Below, piece by piece: positions 22,895 through 32,196 of a stretch of 63,020 nucleotides of DNA. Position 1 is the stretch's first letter. Each line of letters starts with the position of its first letter. Made by a program: the position numbers and the translations under genes. Source of the DNA: Oleiagrimonas sp036379395 (GTDB lineage: Bacteria > Pseudomonadota > Gammaproteobacteria > Xanthomonadales > Rhodanobacteraceae); assembly GCA_036379395.1 (NCBI GenBank), contig DASVGR010000137.1, forward strand, positions 1-63,020, in the 5' to 3' direction. The notes under the pieces were generated by a model that searched no databases, was not told the origin of the DNA, and saw only the letters and a program-made list of their open reading frames with translations.

Positions 22895-25800
22895 CTAGAA
22901 GTTCATGCGGGCACCGACGAAGTAGTAGCGCTCCGACAGATTGGAGTACATCTTCTCGTTCGGCCACACCGCGTAGAACTCTTGCCGCTCGTTGGTCAGG
23001 TTTTGGCCCTGGGCGAAGACCTGGAAGTGCTTGTTGACCTTGTAGGTCACGCTTGCGGTCAGGTAGAACGTCGGCTTCTGGTACAGCTCGAACCCGTTGA
23101 TGCCGGCGTAGTTGGACTGCACGGCGCGTTTGCTGCGGTAGTTGCCGCCCACGCGCACCTGCAACTTCGGCCCTTCGTACCACAGGACGACGTTGCCCTG
23201 TTCCTTCGAGTTGTCCTGGAACGGGATGTCGTTGCCGGCCATGTCCTTCTGCCCGGAGTTGCTGGGCGAGTAGGTGGCGTTGATGTCGAAGCCGGTGCGC
23301 GACAGGAAGCCCGGCAGGAAAGTCAGGCTCTGCTGGTAGTTGGCTTCGGCACCATGCAGCGTCTGGCCTACACCCTGGACCGGCTCGGAGACGTTGACGC
23401 AGCGACGCACCACGCCGTCCTGATCGGGAATGTTGCAGCTGATGACGCCGCTGTTCTCGATGAAGCTGGCCACGCGGATCTGGAACCAGGCCAGGCTGAA
23501 TATGCTGTCGCGGCTCATGTACCACTCGAGCGAAGCGCCGTAATTGGTCGAACGCCACGGCTTGAGGTTCGGGTTGCCGCTGGAGCTGGCGGAGGTGATG
23601 GCCTCGACCGTCTTGCCGTTGGGCAGGGTCGTGATCTGATAGCCGGTCGAGACACCGCCGCCCCACTGGTTGAGCGACAACGGCATCATGTTTTTCGACT
23701 CGGCCAGTCGCAACACCAGCTTGGGTGTCAGGTTGATGGCCACGTTGACCGCCGGCAGGATGTCCAGATAGTGCCGGTTGGTATGCACCTTGCCGCCGTC
23801 ATACGGTTCCAGACCGTAGGGGCGAACGGCGCCGGTCAAGTGCTGCGTCACGCCCAGGTTGGTGTTGATGATGCGCACGCCCAGGTTGCCGCGGAAGTCG
23901 TGGCCGGCGATCGAACCCTGGAAGTTGGCCTGGCCGTAGGCCGTGCGTTCCTTGAGCAGCACGTCCCAGCTGTCGGCCGGATCGAAGTCCTTGGCGGCGC
24001 GGCCGCCTTCTTCGGTGTCGTAGTACTTCCACGCGTCGCGCATGGCTCGCGGATCGATGGCCCAGCCGGTGAGGCCCGTGGTCTGGCCCGGATTGACCAG
24101 CTTGATCATGTTGTCGCTGACGAAGCTTGGCAACTGCGACAGCGGGCCCATCAACAGGTTGCCGCGGAAATAGCCGTACTGGTTGCTGGCCGTGCAGGCT
24201 CCGGCAACGCCACCGCCGTTCAGCACGATGTCCGACGTGGTCCAGCGGGCCTGGCAGCCCTGTGGATCGGTAGCGCCGTCGCCGCCGTACTGGTACGCGG
24301 TGAACACGTACGAATCCAGGCTGGCCGAACGGATCGAGCTGCGCAGGCCGAAATCGACGTTGAAATCGTCGTTGAAGTGGTAATGGCCGTCGGCACGCAC
24401 GACGTTCATGCCCGCGCGCGCGTGGCTGCCGTTGCCGTAGGTGCTCTTGAACGCGTAGGTCGATTCCTGGCTGAGCTTCTGGTACACGTCCGCGGGCAGG
24501 GTGACGGTCGGGTTCTTGCCGGTCATGTCCGCGATCATGCCGAACGCGTATTGCGGGTAACCGTTCGGATTGAAGGCGTAGTTGCCGCCCATGTCGGCCG
24601 GATGCACGTAGATGGTCGGTGGCAGGGATACGCCGGGCTTGAGGGTGTTGGGCCAGCCGGCACCGTCGCTGTCGGCCAGATCCACGGACATGGTGTTCAT
24701 CGTCTGCGTGGCCTGGGCGTGGACAAAGCGGAAGTCGCCGGTGAACGGACCGCCGTTGTCAAACTTCAAGTCGACGTTGTAGTTCTGCGAGATCGAATCG
24801 GTATCGGTGCCGCTGGTTTCCGGTTCAAGATCGCCGATTTCGATGTTGTACTTCTGGACGGTGTAGAAGTTCTGGTTCCAGTTGCCGGTCTGCTGGCCAA
24901 CGTTGTTGTACTGGTTGGTGAGGATGGCGTTGGTTTCGGACGATTGCAGCGGCAGCGACGTCGGCGAGGTCTGGCTGACCGGCAGCGAGTAGATGCCGAC
25001 GCTTTCCATGTACTGGATCTGGTGCGTGTAGAAGGCATCGGCTGTCAACGTGAACGCATCGCCCAGGGCGGCCTGGAAGGACGCATTCACGCCGGTGCGC
25101 TTGGGCTGCACGATCTGGTTGTAGGGCTTGAAACGGGGCGGGCTGTAGAACGCGCCGTTCGATTTGCCGTCACCGTTCACGTCGACCGCGCCGCCGCCCA
25201 GCGGCTTGATCTGCGAAGGCACTGGCGAGCCGCTCCAGCCGGTGAGGTAGCCCAGGCCGGGCGCCGTGGCCGAGCTGGAGTTCTCGCCTGCGATGATGCC
25301 GTTTTGTCCGGCCTGCCAGCCCTGACCACCGTAGCTGTGGATCAGGTTGGAGTAGCTGGCGCCGATCATGAAACCCCATTTGCCCTCGTCGTTGTAGCCG
25401 AACAACGCGTTGACGTCGGGCTTGGTCTTGCCGGCCTCCTGGCCGCGGCCGCCTTCCACGGTGCCCGAGAAGGTGTAGCCGAAGGGCAGATCCCATGGAC
25501 GCCGCGTGCGCAGGTTGACCGTGCCCGAAATACCGGTGGTGAGCATGCTCGCCGTGGGCGACTTGAACACGTCGACGCCGCCGAACAGCGCGGATGGCAG
25601 CGACTCGTAATTGGGCTGGATGCCGTAGATGTTGTCCGGCGTGAGGAACGACTCGCCGTTGATCAGCGTCTGCACTTCAGGCAAGCCGCGGATGTTGATG
25701 CTGGTGCCTTCGCCGGCCTCGCGGTCGATCTGCACGCCGGTGATGCGTTGCAGCGAGTCGGCGATGGAAATGTCGGGCAACTGGCCGATGTTGATGGCGG

Positions 25801-26095
25801 TGATGCTGTCGGAAATGTTGGGAGCATACCGCTTCAACTGGATGGAATGCTCCTGTGATTTCACCAGGCCGGTCACCTGGACGGCTTGCAGGTTGACGGG
25901 GCTGCTTTTCTTGTTCTTGCTTTGACTGCTTTGAGGCGTTTGTTGCTGACTGTCTGCGGCAGTGGTCTGCGGACTCTGGTATGCCGCCGTGCTGCCGGTG
26001 GAAGCCGGTGTCGCCGGAGTGGCGGCGAGGGCGGCACCACTGAACATCAGTGCCGCGACGATACTGGCTGGTAAAGCGTTCTTGCGATAACTCAT
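22895..26095 (-). CDS. TonB-dependent receptor 1
   Basis: This is a 1066-residue outer-membrane receptor. The signal peptide runs to LAATPATPAS, followed by a Q/S/K-rich linker and TonB-box-like LQAVQVTGL. The plug domain has SISADSL-type ADSLQRITGVQIDREAGEGTSINIRGL and ends TGISGTVNLRTRRP. The rest is a beta-barrel finishing in YYFVGARMNF with the terminal aromatic residue needed for barrel assembly. The ATG at 26095 is used because the upstream frame lacks a signal. It heads a minus-strand cluster with two GH3 enzymes, a sugar porter and a LacI regulator, so it should import a beta-linked gluco- or xylo-oligosaccharide. Confidence 0.93.
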   Translation of the reverse strand: MSYRKNALPASIVAALMFSGAALAATPATPASTGSTAAYQSPQTTAADSQQQTPQSSQSKNKKSSPVNLQAVQVTGLVKSQEHSIQLKRYAPNISDSITAINIGQLPDISIADSLQRITGVQIDREAGEGTSINIRGLPEVQTLINGESFLTPDNIYGIQPNYESLPSALFGGVDVFKSPTASMLTTGISGTVNLRTRRPWDLPFGYTFSGTVEGGRGQEAGKTKPDVNALFGYNDEGKWGFMIGASYSNLIHSYGGQGWQAGQNGIIAGENSSSATAPGLGYLTGWSGSPVPSQIKPLGGGAVDVNGDGKSNGAFYSPPRFKPYNQIVQPKRTGVNASFQAALGDAFTLTADAFYTHQIQYMESVGIYSLPVSQTSPTSLPLQSSETNAILTNQYNNVGQQTGNWNQNFYTVQKYNIEIGDLEPETSGTDTDSISQNYNVDLKFDNGGPFTGDFRFVHAQATQTMNTMSVDLADSDGAGWPNTLKPGVSLPPTIYVHPADMGGNYAFNPNGYPQYAFGMIADMTGKNPTVTLPADVYQKLSQESTYAFKSTYGNGSHARAGMNVVRADGHYHFNDDFNVDFGLRSSIRSASLDSYVFTAYQYGGDGATDPQGCQARWTTSDIVLNGGGVAGACTASNQYGYFRGNLLMGPLSQLPSFVSDNMIKLVNPGQTTGLTGWAIDPRAMRDAWKYYDTEEGGRAAKDFDPADSWDVLLKERTAYGQANFQGSIAGHDFRGNLGVRIINTNLGVTQHLTGAVRPYGLEPYDGGKVHTNRHYLDILPAVNVAINLTPKLVLRLAESKNMMPLSLNQWGGGVSTGYQITTLPNGKTVEAITSASSSGNPNLKPWRSTNYGASLEWYMSRDSIFSLAWFQIRVASFIENSGVISCNIPDQDGVVRRCVNVSEPVQGVGQTLHGAEANYQQSLTFLPGFLSRTGFDINATYSPSNSGQKDMAGNDIPFQDNSKEQGNVVLWYEGPKLQVRVGGNYRSKRAVQSNYAGINGFELYQKPTFYLTASVTYKVNKHFQVFAQGQNLTNERQEFYAVWPNEKMYSNLSERYYFVGARMNF

Positions 26096-26128
26096 TGTGA
26101 AATCCCCACCAAAAAACTTATCGGAATT

Positions 26129-26175
26129 GGCAACGTTACCTTGCAAATTCGGGTGTTCCTGACAACGTTACCTCG
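26129..26175. promoter_or_regulatory. Tandem LacI-type operators upstream of receptor 1
   Basis: GGCAACGTTACCT and GACAACGTTACCT share the core CAACGTTACCT at 26131 and 26163, with centres 32 bp apart (three helical turns). Each has a central CG in a near-palindrome, the usual form of LacI-family sites. They lie 34 to 77 bp before the receptor start codon. Confidence 0.55.
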
Positions 26176-26250
26176 CTTGAGCAGTCCTTTGCGTCAGTGC
26201 TTTTGCCTACAGTTGTGTCAACCCGTTCTGCGGGTGTGTGCTTGCTGTGC

Positions 26251-26317
26251 GTGACAGGCGTACAACCCCGGACCCACGATCGTGGAGGCGGGGTTCTTGC
26301 GGTGTACGTCTTGTCAC
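26251..26317. other. Nested 67-nt stem-loop
   Basis: Four consecutive helices nest: GTGACA/TGTCAC, GTACA/TGTAC, AACCCCG/CGGGGTT and CCACG/CGTGG, at 26251-26256 with 26312-26317, 26260-26264 with 26303-26307, 26264-26270 with 26289-26295, and 26274-26278 with 26281-26285 (the shared A26264 can only join one helix). ATTTTTG follows on the plus strand. It could be the terminator-like body of a small RNA or a 5' leader element of receptor 1. Confidence 0.4.
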
Positions 26318-26515
26318 CGGAGCATTTTTGCGTGCAATACGTGGCGAAACGGGCCAGCGAAAGGGCTGCAAAAACCGGTTGCGGCCTACGGGATCTTGAT
26401 CGCCGTGCAAGCTTTGGTTGGCGAAAAAGTGTCGATAGCAACGCGGTGTCTGTGGCGCTTAATTTCCCAGGTCGAGCGACGTCTTCGTGCGTCCTCAATA
26501 CTGAGATATCACCGC

Positions 26516-26533
26516 CTTGACAGCGCTGTCAAG
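26516..26533. promoter_or_regulatory. 18-bp perfect palindrome, LacI-type operator
   Basis: CTTGACAGCGCTGTCAAG is fully self-complementary with central GCGC, the classic form of a LacI-family operator. It lies about 440 bp from either receptor start codon and differs in sequence from the tandem boxes at 26129, so it may be read by another repressor. Confidence 0.5.
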
Positions 26534-26771
26534 TTTTAATTCCTCTTATGCCATATCTGCTTGTCGTGAGTCGCGCAGGCCGGCCGGTCTTGCCGAAACC
26601 GGTACCGCAGGCGCCCGGGAAAAGTGTGTTGAAAGCGTGTTGCAGCAAGGCTTCGCGCATTTTTTGCCGGATATGGCCGAACGCTATTGACGGGCATGAA
26701 TGGCTTGGTTGGCGGCCGTTTTCGAAAGCCGTGCCGGGCGGGCAGGTAGTGGCAATCCGGCGGCGGTGGAC

Positions 26772-26811
26772 AAGAAGAAACATTAGTCTCGACATCAAAT
26801 TTCGCAATTGT
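26772..26811 (+). promoter_or_regulatory. Bipartite box C (candidate XylR operator) upstream of receptor 2
   Basis: AAGAAGAAACATTA, then, 17 bases counted from the end of the A-run, AATTTCGCAATTGT (26798-26811). CATTA after the A-run is shared with the box at 38280. It lies 164 bp before the receptor start, same orientation. Confidence 0.55.
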
Positions 26812-26974
26812 GTGTGCGTGCCGGCATCACGCAAGCTGGCTCCGTCCGCGGTACGGATGAGGCTTGACGGCGAGGGGCTGTCACGACGTCGCAAGTGGTT
26901 GCCGCATGAGCCCGATCGGCCTGGTGCACTGGACTGGCACGCAGTGCCCGCGAACGATCCCGAGGGGTGAAATC

Positions 26975-29788
26975 ATGGTGGTAGTGAAAAGTAGTGCCCG
27001 TTTGTTTCGTGTGATGGCATCGCCGTTGAGCGTGGCCCTTGCTCTGGCGCTGGCCTGCGATCCTGTCGGGGCGCACGCGCAATCAACGCATGCCGCAGGT
27101 ATGACTTCGACCAGTGGCAGACAGGCAACATCCAAAAACGGTCAAAAGCGGAAAGCTTCCAAGGGCAAGCAAAAGGCGACCAAGCTGGAAGCCGTGCAGG
27201 TGGTCGGCCTGCGCGCCAGCATGGAGTCGGCCATCCAGATCAAGCGCAATGCCGACCAGATCGTCGACTCGATCGTGGCCGAAAACATCGGCAAGCTGCC
27301 CGATGCCAATGTCGCGGCCGCACTGCAACGCATTTCGGGCATCCAGATCAGCCGCAATTACGGCGAAGGCAGCTCGATCGCCATCCGTGGCCTGACCGAG
27401 GTGCGCACCGAGCTCAACGGCCGCGACGCCTTCACGGCCAATGGCGGTCGCGCGCTGAGCCTGGAAGATATTCCTTCCGAGCTGCTGGCGGGCATCGACG
27501 TGTACAAGAATCCGTCGGCCAAGATCATCGAAGGCGGGCTTGGCGGCACGGTCAATTTGCGCACGCACATGCCGTTCGATTTCAAAGGCCAGAAGTTCGC
27601 GCTGACCGGCGAGTACGACTATTTCGACATCGCCCGCAAGACCAAGCCCTCGGCGTCGATGCTGTACAGCAACCGCTGGGACACGAGCTTGGGCCAGTTC
27701 GGTTTTCTGGTGGATGTGGCCTACCAGAAGCACGCGTTCGGACAGAACGAGATTGCCACCCAGCCATTCTTCAAGGTCAACCAGAGCCTGCCGGGCAAGG
27801 CGGGGCAGACGCTGTACGTGCCGCATGGCGGCGGCGTGGACGAGACGCAGGGCAACCGGCGGCGTCTGGGCACGGTGGTGGCACTGCAGTGGCGGCCCAG
27901 CGACAACGTCGAGTTGTACGCACAGGCGTTCCGTTCCGACTACCAGTTTCATTGGAACGACTACTCGTATTTTGCCTACACCGGCGACAGCGACATCCGG
28001 CTGGATACCAGCAAGCCCTACAGCTTTGCGCCCGACGGCACATTCATCAGCGGTACGTTCAACGGCACGGGTGACGGTAGCGGCGGCTATACCGACGGCA
28101 TTGGCGTGGATTCCAACAGCAGCCTCACCACGCGCCATTCGGTCACCACCAACTTTGCCTTGGGCGGCAAGTGGAATGCCACCGACAATCTGTTGCTGAC
28201 GACCGACTTTCAGTACATCAAGGCCAAGAGCGACACGCTGCGTTACATCCTCAACACGCATGCCACCACCCCGTATCTATATCAGGACATCAGCGGCGGC
28301 TTGCCGGTGTTGAACGCGCCGAGCGGTTATCTGACCGATCCGGACAACAACATCTTCGGTTATCAGATGGATGACATGACGCACTCCACGGGGCGCGAGT
28401 TTGCCTGGCGTGCCGATGGCGAATATGCCTTGGGCGGCAAGTTTTTCCATTCGTTGTCGTTTGGCGTGCGCACCACCAACCGCAAGGCGCTGACCGAGGA
28501 TTCGGGTTACCGCTGGCAGGGTATTTACCAGCCGTTGTCGGCGTATGGCGATTCTTCGTGGGTGATCAAGCCTTACGGCGACCATTTTTTCCACGGCAAT
28601 GCTGACGTGTTCGGCGAAACGCTTGCGCCCAACCCGGCGTTGCTCTACCACTACGCCCAGTCGTACGCAATGTTCGGCGGTACCGATTCGCTCAAGGGCG
28701 GTGACTATCAGTACCCGGACAGTGGCGTGAATCATCAGGGGCAGAAGACGTATGCCGTGTACGGTTTGGCGTATTTCGGCACCTATCTGGGCAACATGCT
28801 GGTCAACGGCAACATCGGCCTGCGTGCCGTGCGCACCGATGTCAGCAGTGACGGCGCCATGCTCAATTCGGCGGGAGCTACGGTGCCGCTGGATGTCGAC
28901 AGTGCCTACAACTCGTATCTGCCCAGCCTGAATGTCACATTCCATCTGACCGACAACTTGCTGTGGCGGCTTGCTGCATCCAAAGGGCTGTCGCGGCCAA
29001 GTTTCGACCAGCTCAACCCGTTCTTGCAGTTGAGCACGTCTTCGGTCAATGCCGACGGCTCGACCGGGACCAATCCGCATACCGGCAGTGCCGGCGGCAA
29101 TCCGCATCTCAAACCGATGACGGCCAAGCAGTACGACACGTCGCTGGAGTGGTATTTCACACCCTCGTCGCTGCTTTACGGTGACCTGTTCTACAAGTCG
29201 GTGGACGGTTTTGTGCAAACAGTCACCAAGACCGAGCAATACCCCGATGCCGGCAATGGCGGCAAGCTGACGGACTGGGATGTCACCACCCTGGTGAATG
29301 GACACAATGGCGTGATCCGCGGCGCCGAAGCGGGCTACCGGACGTTTTTCAACTTTCTGCCGGCACCGTTTGACGGCCTGGGTGTGAATGTCAATTACAC
29401 CTACGTGTACAGCAAGGCGCCCAGTCCGGATGCGTTCGACGAAGCTGGCAACCCGCTGGAAGTGCCGCTCGAAGGGCTGTCCAAGAACAGCTACAACTTC
29501 ATCCTCATGTACCAAAAGGGGCCGGTATCCGCGCGCGTGGCCTACAACTGGCGCAGCAAGTGGCTGGTGACCACGCAGGGCAACGGCACTGACAACCTGC
29601 CGGTGTATCGCACCGCATTGGGGCAGGTGGATGCTTCGTTGTCGTACCGCTTCAACAAGCATTTCATGCTCACGGCGGCGGCCGTCAACCTGACCAATGC
29701 CCGGCGCGGCAAGGTGTACGGGTCGTGGCCGGGTGACGTGCAGATCAACGACCGTATTTTCAGCCTCAAGGCCGAGTTGAATTATTGA
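26975..29788 (+). CDS. TonB-dependent receptor 2
   Basis: This is a 937-residue outer-membrane receptor. ATG at 26975 follows GAGGGG and starts a basic N-terminus plus signal peptide ending GAHAQ; the longer frame does not. The TonB box is in KLEAVQVVGLRASM. The plug includes LPDANVAAALQRISGIQISRNYGEG and SSIAIRGLTEV, ending GGLGGTVNLRT. The C-terminal strand (RIFSLKAELNY) has a terminal aromatic. It lies just before GH74, GH35 and GH31 genes on the same strand, so it most likely imports xyloglucan oligosaccharides. This family has no sequence motif that names the ligand; the assignment is from context. Confidence 0.93.
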   Translation: MVVVKSSARLFRVMASPLSVALALALACDPVGAHAQSTHAAGMTSTSGRQATSKNGQKRKASKGKQKATKLEAVQVVGLRASMESAIQIKRNADQIVDSIVAENIGKLPDANVAAALQRISGIQISRNYGEGSSIAIRGLTEVRTELNGRDAFTANGGRALSLEDIPSELLAGIDVYKNPSAKIIEGGLGGTVNLRTHMPFDFKGQKFALTGEYDYFDIARKTKPSASMLYSNRWDTSLGQFGFLVDVAYQKHAFGQNEIATQPFFKVNQSLPGKAGQTLYVPHGGGVDETQGNRRRLGTVVALQWRPSDNVELYAQAFRSDYQFHWNDYSYFAYTGDSDIRLDTSKPYSFAPDGTFISGTFNGTGDGSGGYTDGIGVDSNSSLTTRHSVTTNFALGGKWNATDNLLLTTDFQYIKAKSDTLRYILNTHATTPYLYQDISGGLPVLNAPSGYLTDPDNNIFGYQMDDMTHSTGREFAWRADGEYALGGKFFHSLSFGVRTTNRKALTEDSGYRWQGIYQPLSAYGDSSWVIKPYGDHFFHGNADVFGETLAPNPALLYHYAQSYAMFGGTDSLKGGDYQYPDSGVNHQGQKTYAVYGLAYFGTYLGNMLVNGNIGLRAVRTDVSSDGAMLNSAGATVPLDVDSAYNSYLPSLNVTFHLTDNLLWRLAASKGLSRPSFDQLNPFLQLSTSSVNADGSTGTNPHTGSAGGNPHLKPMTAKQYDTSLEWYFTPSSLLYGDLFYKSVDGFVQTVTKTEQYPDAGNGGKLTDWDVTTLVNGHNGVIRGAEAGYRTFFNFLPAPFDGLGVNVNYTYVYSKAPSPDAFDEAGNPLEVPLEGLSKNSYNFILMYQKGPVSARVAYNWRSKWLVTTQGNGTDNLPVYRTALGQVDASLSYRFNKHFMLTAAAVNLTNARRGKVYGSWPGDVQINDRIFSLKAELNY

Positions 29789-29823
29789 CGACGCCATTGC
29801 GCGCGACGGGAGGGCAAGCTGCC

Positions 29824-32064
29824 ATGCAACGACGGGGACATCGCGGGTTCTGGCTCAGGCCGAGTGGGTGGATGGTGTTGCTGGTCGCGCTGGCCGCCGG
29901 CACCTCGGCGTGTGCTGCCGACCACTATCGCTGGCGCAACGTGGCCATCGAAGGTGGCGGCTACGTCACCGGCGTGGTGTGCCATCCAAAAGTGAAAGGG
30001 CTGTGCTACGCGCGCACCGACGTGGGCGGGGCCTACGAATGGTTGCCGGCGGCCAGACGCTGGGTGTCCATGACCGACTGGATTGGCGCCAAGGACAGCA
30101 ATCTCATCGGCATCGAGGCCATCGCGCTGGACCCGTCCGACCCGGGCCGCGTGTATCTGGCCGCCGGCACGTACACCTCGAAGTGGGCCGGCAACGCGGC
30201 GATTTTCCGTTCGCGTGATCGCGGCGCGCACATCCAGCGTGTCGATCTGCCGTTCAAGCTGGGCGCCAATGAACAGGGCCGAGGCAATGGTCCGCGCCTG
30301 GCGGTGGACCCCAACGACGGCAGCGTGCTGTTCTTCGGCACGCCCGGCGCGGGCCTGTGGCGCAGTGGCGACCATGGCGCGCATTGGCAAAAGGTGGGCA
30401 GTTTTCCGGCTGTGGCCACGTCGCCGTCGGCCAGCGTGAAATCGTGGCGGGTGCAGCCCATCGGCATCGTGGCAGTGGCATTCGATCCGTCCAGCGGCAA
30501 GCAGGGAGCGCCGACGCCGGTCATCTACGCCGCCGTGTCGACGTCCAAGACCAGCCTGTTCCGTTCGTCCGACGGCGGCAAGACCTGGCGGGCCGTGCCG
30601 GGCCAGCCGACCGGCCTGCGGCCGTCGCACATCCACCGCTCCAGCGACGGCAGTTTCTATCTTGTCTACGGCGACCAGCCGGGCCCGGACAACATGAACA
30701 AGGGCGCGATCTGGCGCTATCAGCCGCACGCGGGCAAGCAGGGCACGTGGACGGACATTTCGCCGCTGCCCACTTGGCGCACGCGCTTCGGCTGGGGTGA
30801 CGTGGCGGTGAGCGCGTCCAATCCGGCGGTGTTGATGGCCAGCACCATGCACGACTACAAGCCGCACGACATGCTGTTTCGCAGCACCGACTACGGCAAG
30901 CACTGGAAAAAAGTGTTTGTCCGCTCGCGCTTCAACCTGTCCGGCGCACCGTGGACGCGCGGGCATCGTCCGCACTGGATGACGACCGTCGTGATCGATC
31001 CGTTCAACCCCGATCACGTGATGTTCACCACCGGCTACGGCATCTGGGCATCGCTGGACATGCGCCAGTTCGACCATGGCGGCAAGGTGACGTGGTGGTT
31101 CCAGGATCGCGGGCTGGAAGAAACCGTGCCGCTGGCGCTCGCCAGTCCGCCCAAGGGCGCGCACCTGCTGAGCGGGCTGGGCGACATCGACGGTTTTCGT
31201 CATGACCATCTGGACGCGGCGGGACTGGAATACACCGCGCCGCCGCGCCTCACCAACACCGAAAGCCTGGCCTTTGCGGGACAAAAACCCTTGCTGGTGG
31301 TGCGCAGCGGCACCATCCGCGATTGGCAATCCGGGCAGGTGCGTGCCGCCTGGTCGAAGGATGGCGGCCAGCACTGGCAAACCTTTGCCAACGAACCGCC
31401 GGGCAGCGACGGCGCCGGTTCCATCACGCTGACGGCCGACGGCAGCGCCGTGTTGTGGGCACCGTTGCATGCCAAAACCGTACAGCTGACGCGCGACTTC
31501 GGCCGTCATTGGCAAGTCGTCGAGGGCTTGCCGGGCGGCGTGCAGGTGTTGTGCGACCGCATCGACGCGCAACGTTGCTACGCGTTCAATCCGCGCGACG
31601 GCGCGCTGTATGCCAGCCATGATGGCGGCGTCAGCTTTGCCGCCATTGGCGGCGCGCTGGGCGAGGCGGCGCGGGGTCATCAGCATGTGCAACTCAAGGT
31701 GTCGCCGCGCAAGGCCGGTGTGTTGTATCTGAGTGCGCAGGATCTGCCTTTGCTGCGCGGCAACGCGCAGGGGCAGGCAAGCCGGACCTTGCCCGGCATC
31801 ACCGGCAGCGATGCCTTCGGCTTCGGCAAGCCGGCGCCGGGACACCAGCGACCGACCCTGTTCGTGGCTGGCCGCCTGAACGGCCAACAGGGCATCTACC
31901 GGTCCATCGACGGTGGGCAACACTGGCAACGCATCAATGACGACGCGCATCGCTACGGCCGCATCAGCCACCTGACCGGCGACCCGCGCGTGTTCGGCCG
32001 CGTGTATCTGGCCACCAGCGGGCGCGGCATCATCTACGGCCAGCCCACGGGAGGCACGCCGTGA
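29824..32064 (+). CDS. GH74 xyloglucanase, exported
   Basis: This is a 746-residue enzyme made of two seven-bladed beta-propellers with repeated Asp-box-like strands (RSSDGGKTWRAV, RSTDYGKHWKK, SKDGGQHWQTF, RSIDGGQHWQRI). GH74 catalytic aspartates are visible: D66 in ARTDVGGAY and D454 in GLGDIDGF. The signal ends CAADH. GGGAGGG precedes ATG 29824; an earlier in-frame start overlaps the receptor stop and lacks a site. GH74 enzymes cut the beta-1,4-glucan backbone of xyloglucan, endo or exo. Being secreted or periplasmic and next to a receptor, it would supply oligosaccharides to GH35, GH31 and GH3. Confidence 0.93.
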   Translation: MQRRGHRGFWLRPSGWMVLLVALAAGTSACAADHYRWRNVAIEGGGYVTGVVCHPKVKGLCYARTDVGGAYEWLPAARRWVSMTDWIGAKDSNLIGIEAIALDPSDPGRVYLAAGTYTSKWAGNAAIFRSRDRGAHIQRVDLPFKLGANEQGRGNGPRLAVDPNDGSVLFFGTPGAGLWRSGDHGAHWQKVGSFPAVATSPSASVKSWRVQPIGIVAVAFDPSSGKQGAPTPVIYAAVSTSKTSLFRSSDGGKTWRAVPGQPTGLRPSHIHRSSDGSFYLVYGDQPGPDNMNKGAIWRYQPHAGKQGTWTDISPLPTWRTRFGWGDVAVSASNPAVLMASTMHDYKPHDMLFRSTDYGKHWKKVFVRSRFNLSGAPWTRGHRPHWMTTVVIDPFNPDHVMFTTGYGIWASLDMRQFDHGGKVTWWFQDRGLEETVPLALASPPKGAHLLSGLGDIDGFRHDHLDAAGLEYTAPPRLTNTESLAFAGQKPLLVVRSGTIRDWQSGQVRAAWSKDGGQHWQTFANEPPGSDGAGSITLTADGSAVLWAPLHAKTVQLTRDFGRHWQVVEGLPGGVQVLCDRIDAQRCYAFNPRDGALYASHDGGVSFAAIGGALGEAARGHQHVQLKVSPRKAGVLYLSAQDLPLLRGNAQGQASRTLPGITGSDAFGFGKPAPGHQRPTLFVAGRLNGQQGIYRSIDGGQHWQRINDDAHRYGRISHLTGDPRVFGRVYLATSGRGIIYGQPTGGTP

Positions 32065-32189
32065 AATCTTGTTTGACAGCGGCGGTCATGGCGTTGGCGG
32101 CGTGCGCGCCGCTGGTGGCCGGCTGTCGGCAACGACGGCCTGCCGGCTGTGCCGTTCCAGACCGGCGTGCCGTAACCGATGGAGTTTGA
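32061..32189 (+). pseudogene. Lipoprotein-leader relic or tiny leader ORF
   Basis: A GTG overlapping the GH74 stop (GTGA) opens 42 residues: MKSCLTAAVMALAACAPLVAGC, which looks like a lipoprotein signal, followed by arginine-rich sequence. In another frame the 3' part reads GNDGLPAVPFQTGVP then stop, resembling the C-terminus of a protein. The simplest explanation is an internal deletion that joined the first and last codons of a lost gene. A translated leader coupling GH74 to GH35 is the alternative. Confidence 0.3.
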
Positions 32190-32196
32190 TCTGCCC

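Larger units (their letters stand above)
26096..26974. other. 879-bp divergent control region between two receptors
   Basis: No gene is credible here; short frames on both strands are shadows without ribosome-binding sites. From left to right it holds tandem LacI-like operators (26129-26172), two stem-loops (ACCCG/CGGGT at 26221-26235 and a nested one at 26251-26317), an 18-bp perfect palindrome (26516-26533) and bipartite box C (26772-26811). Confidence 0.6.

Noticed and set aside
26136..26498. 120-codon minus-strand frame in the receptor control region
   Set aside because: No ribosome-binding site or recognisable domain, and it overlaps operator and hairpin sequences.
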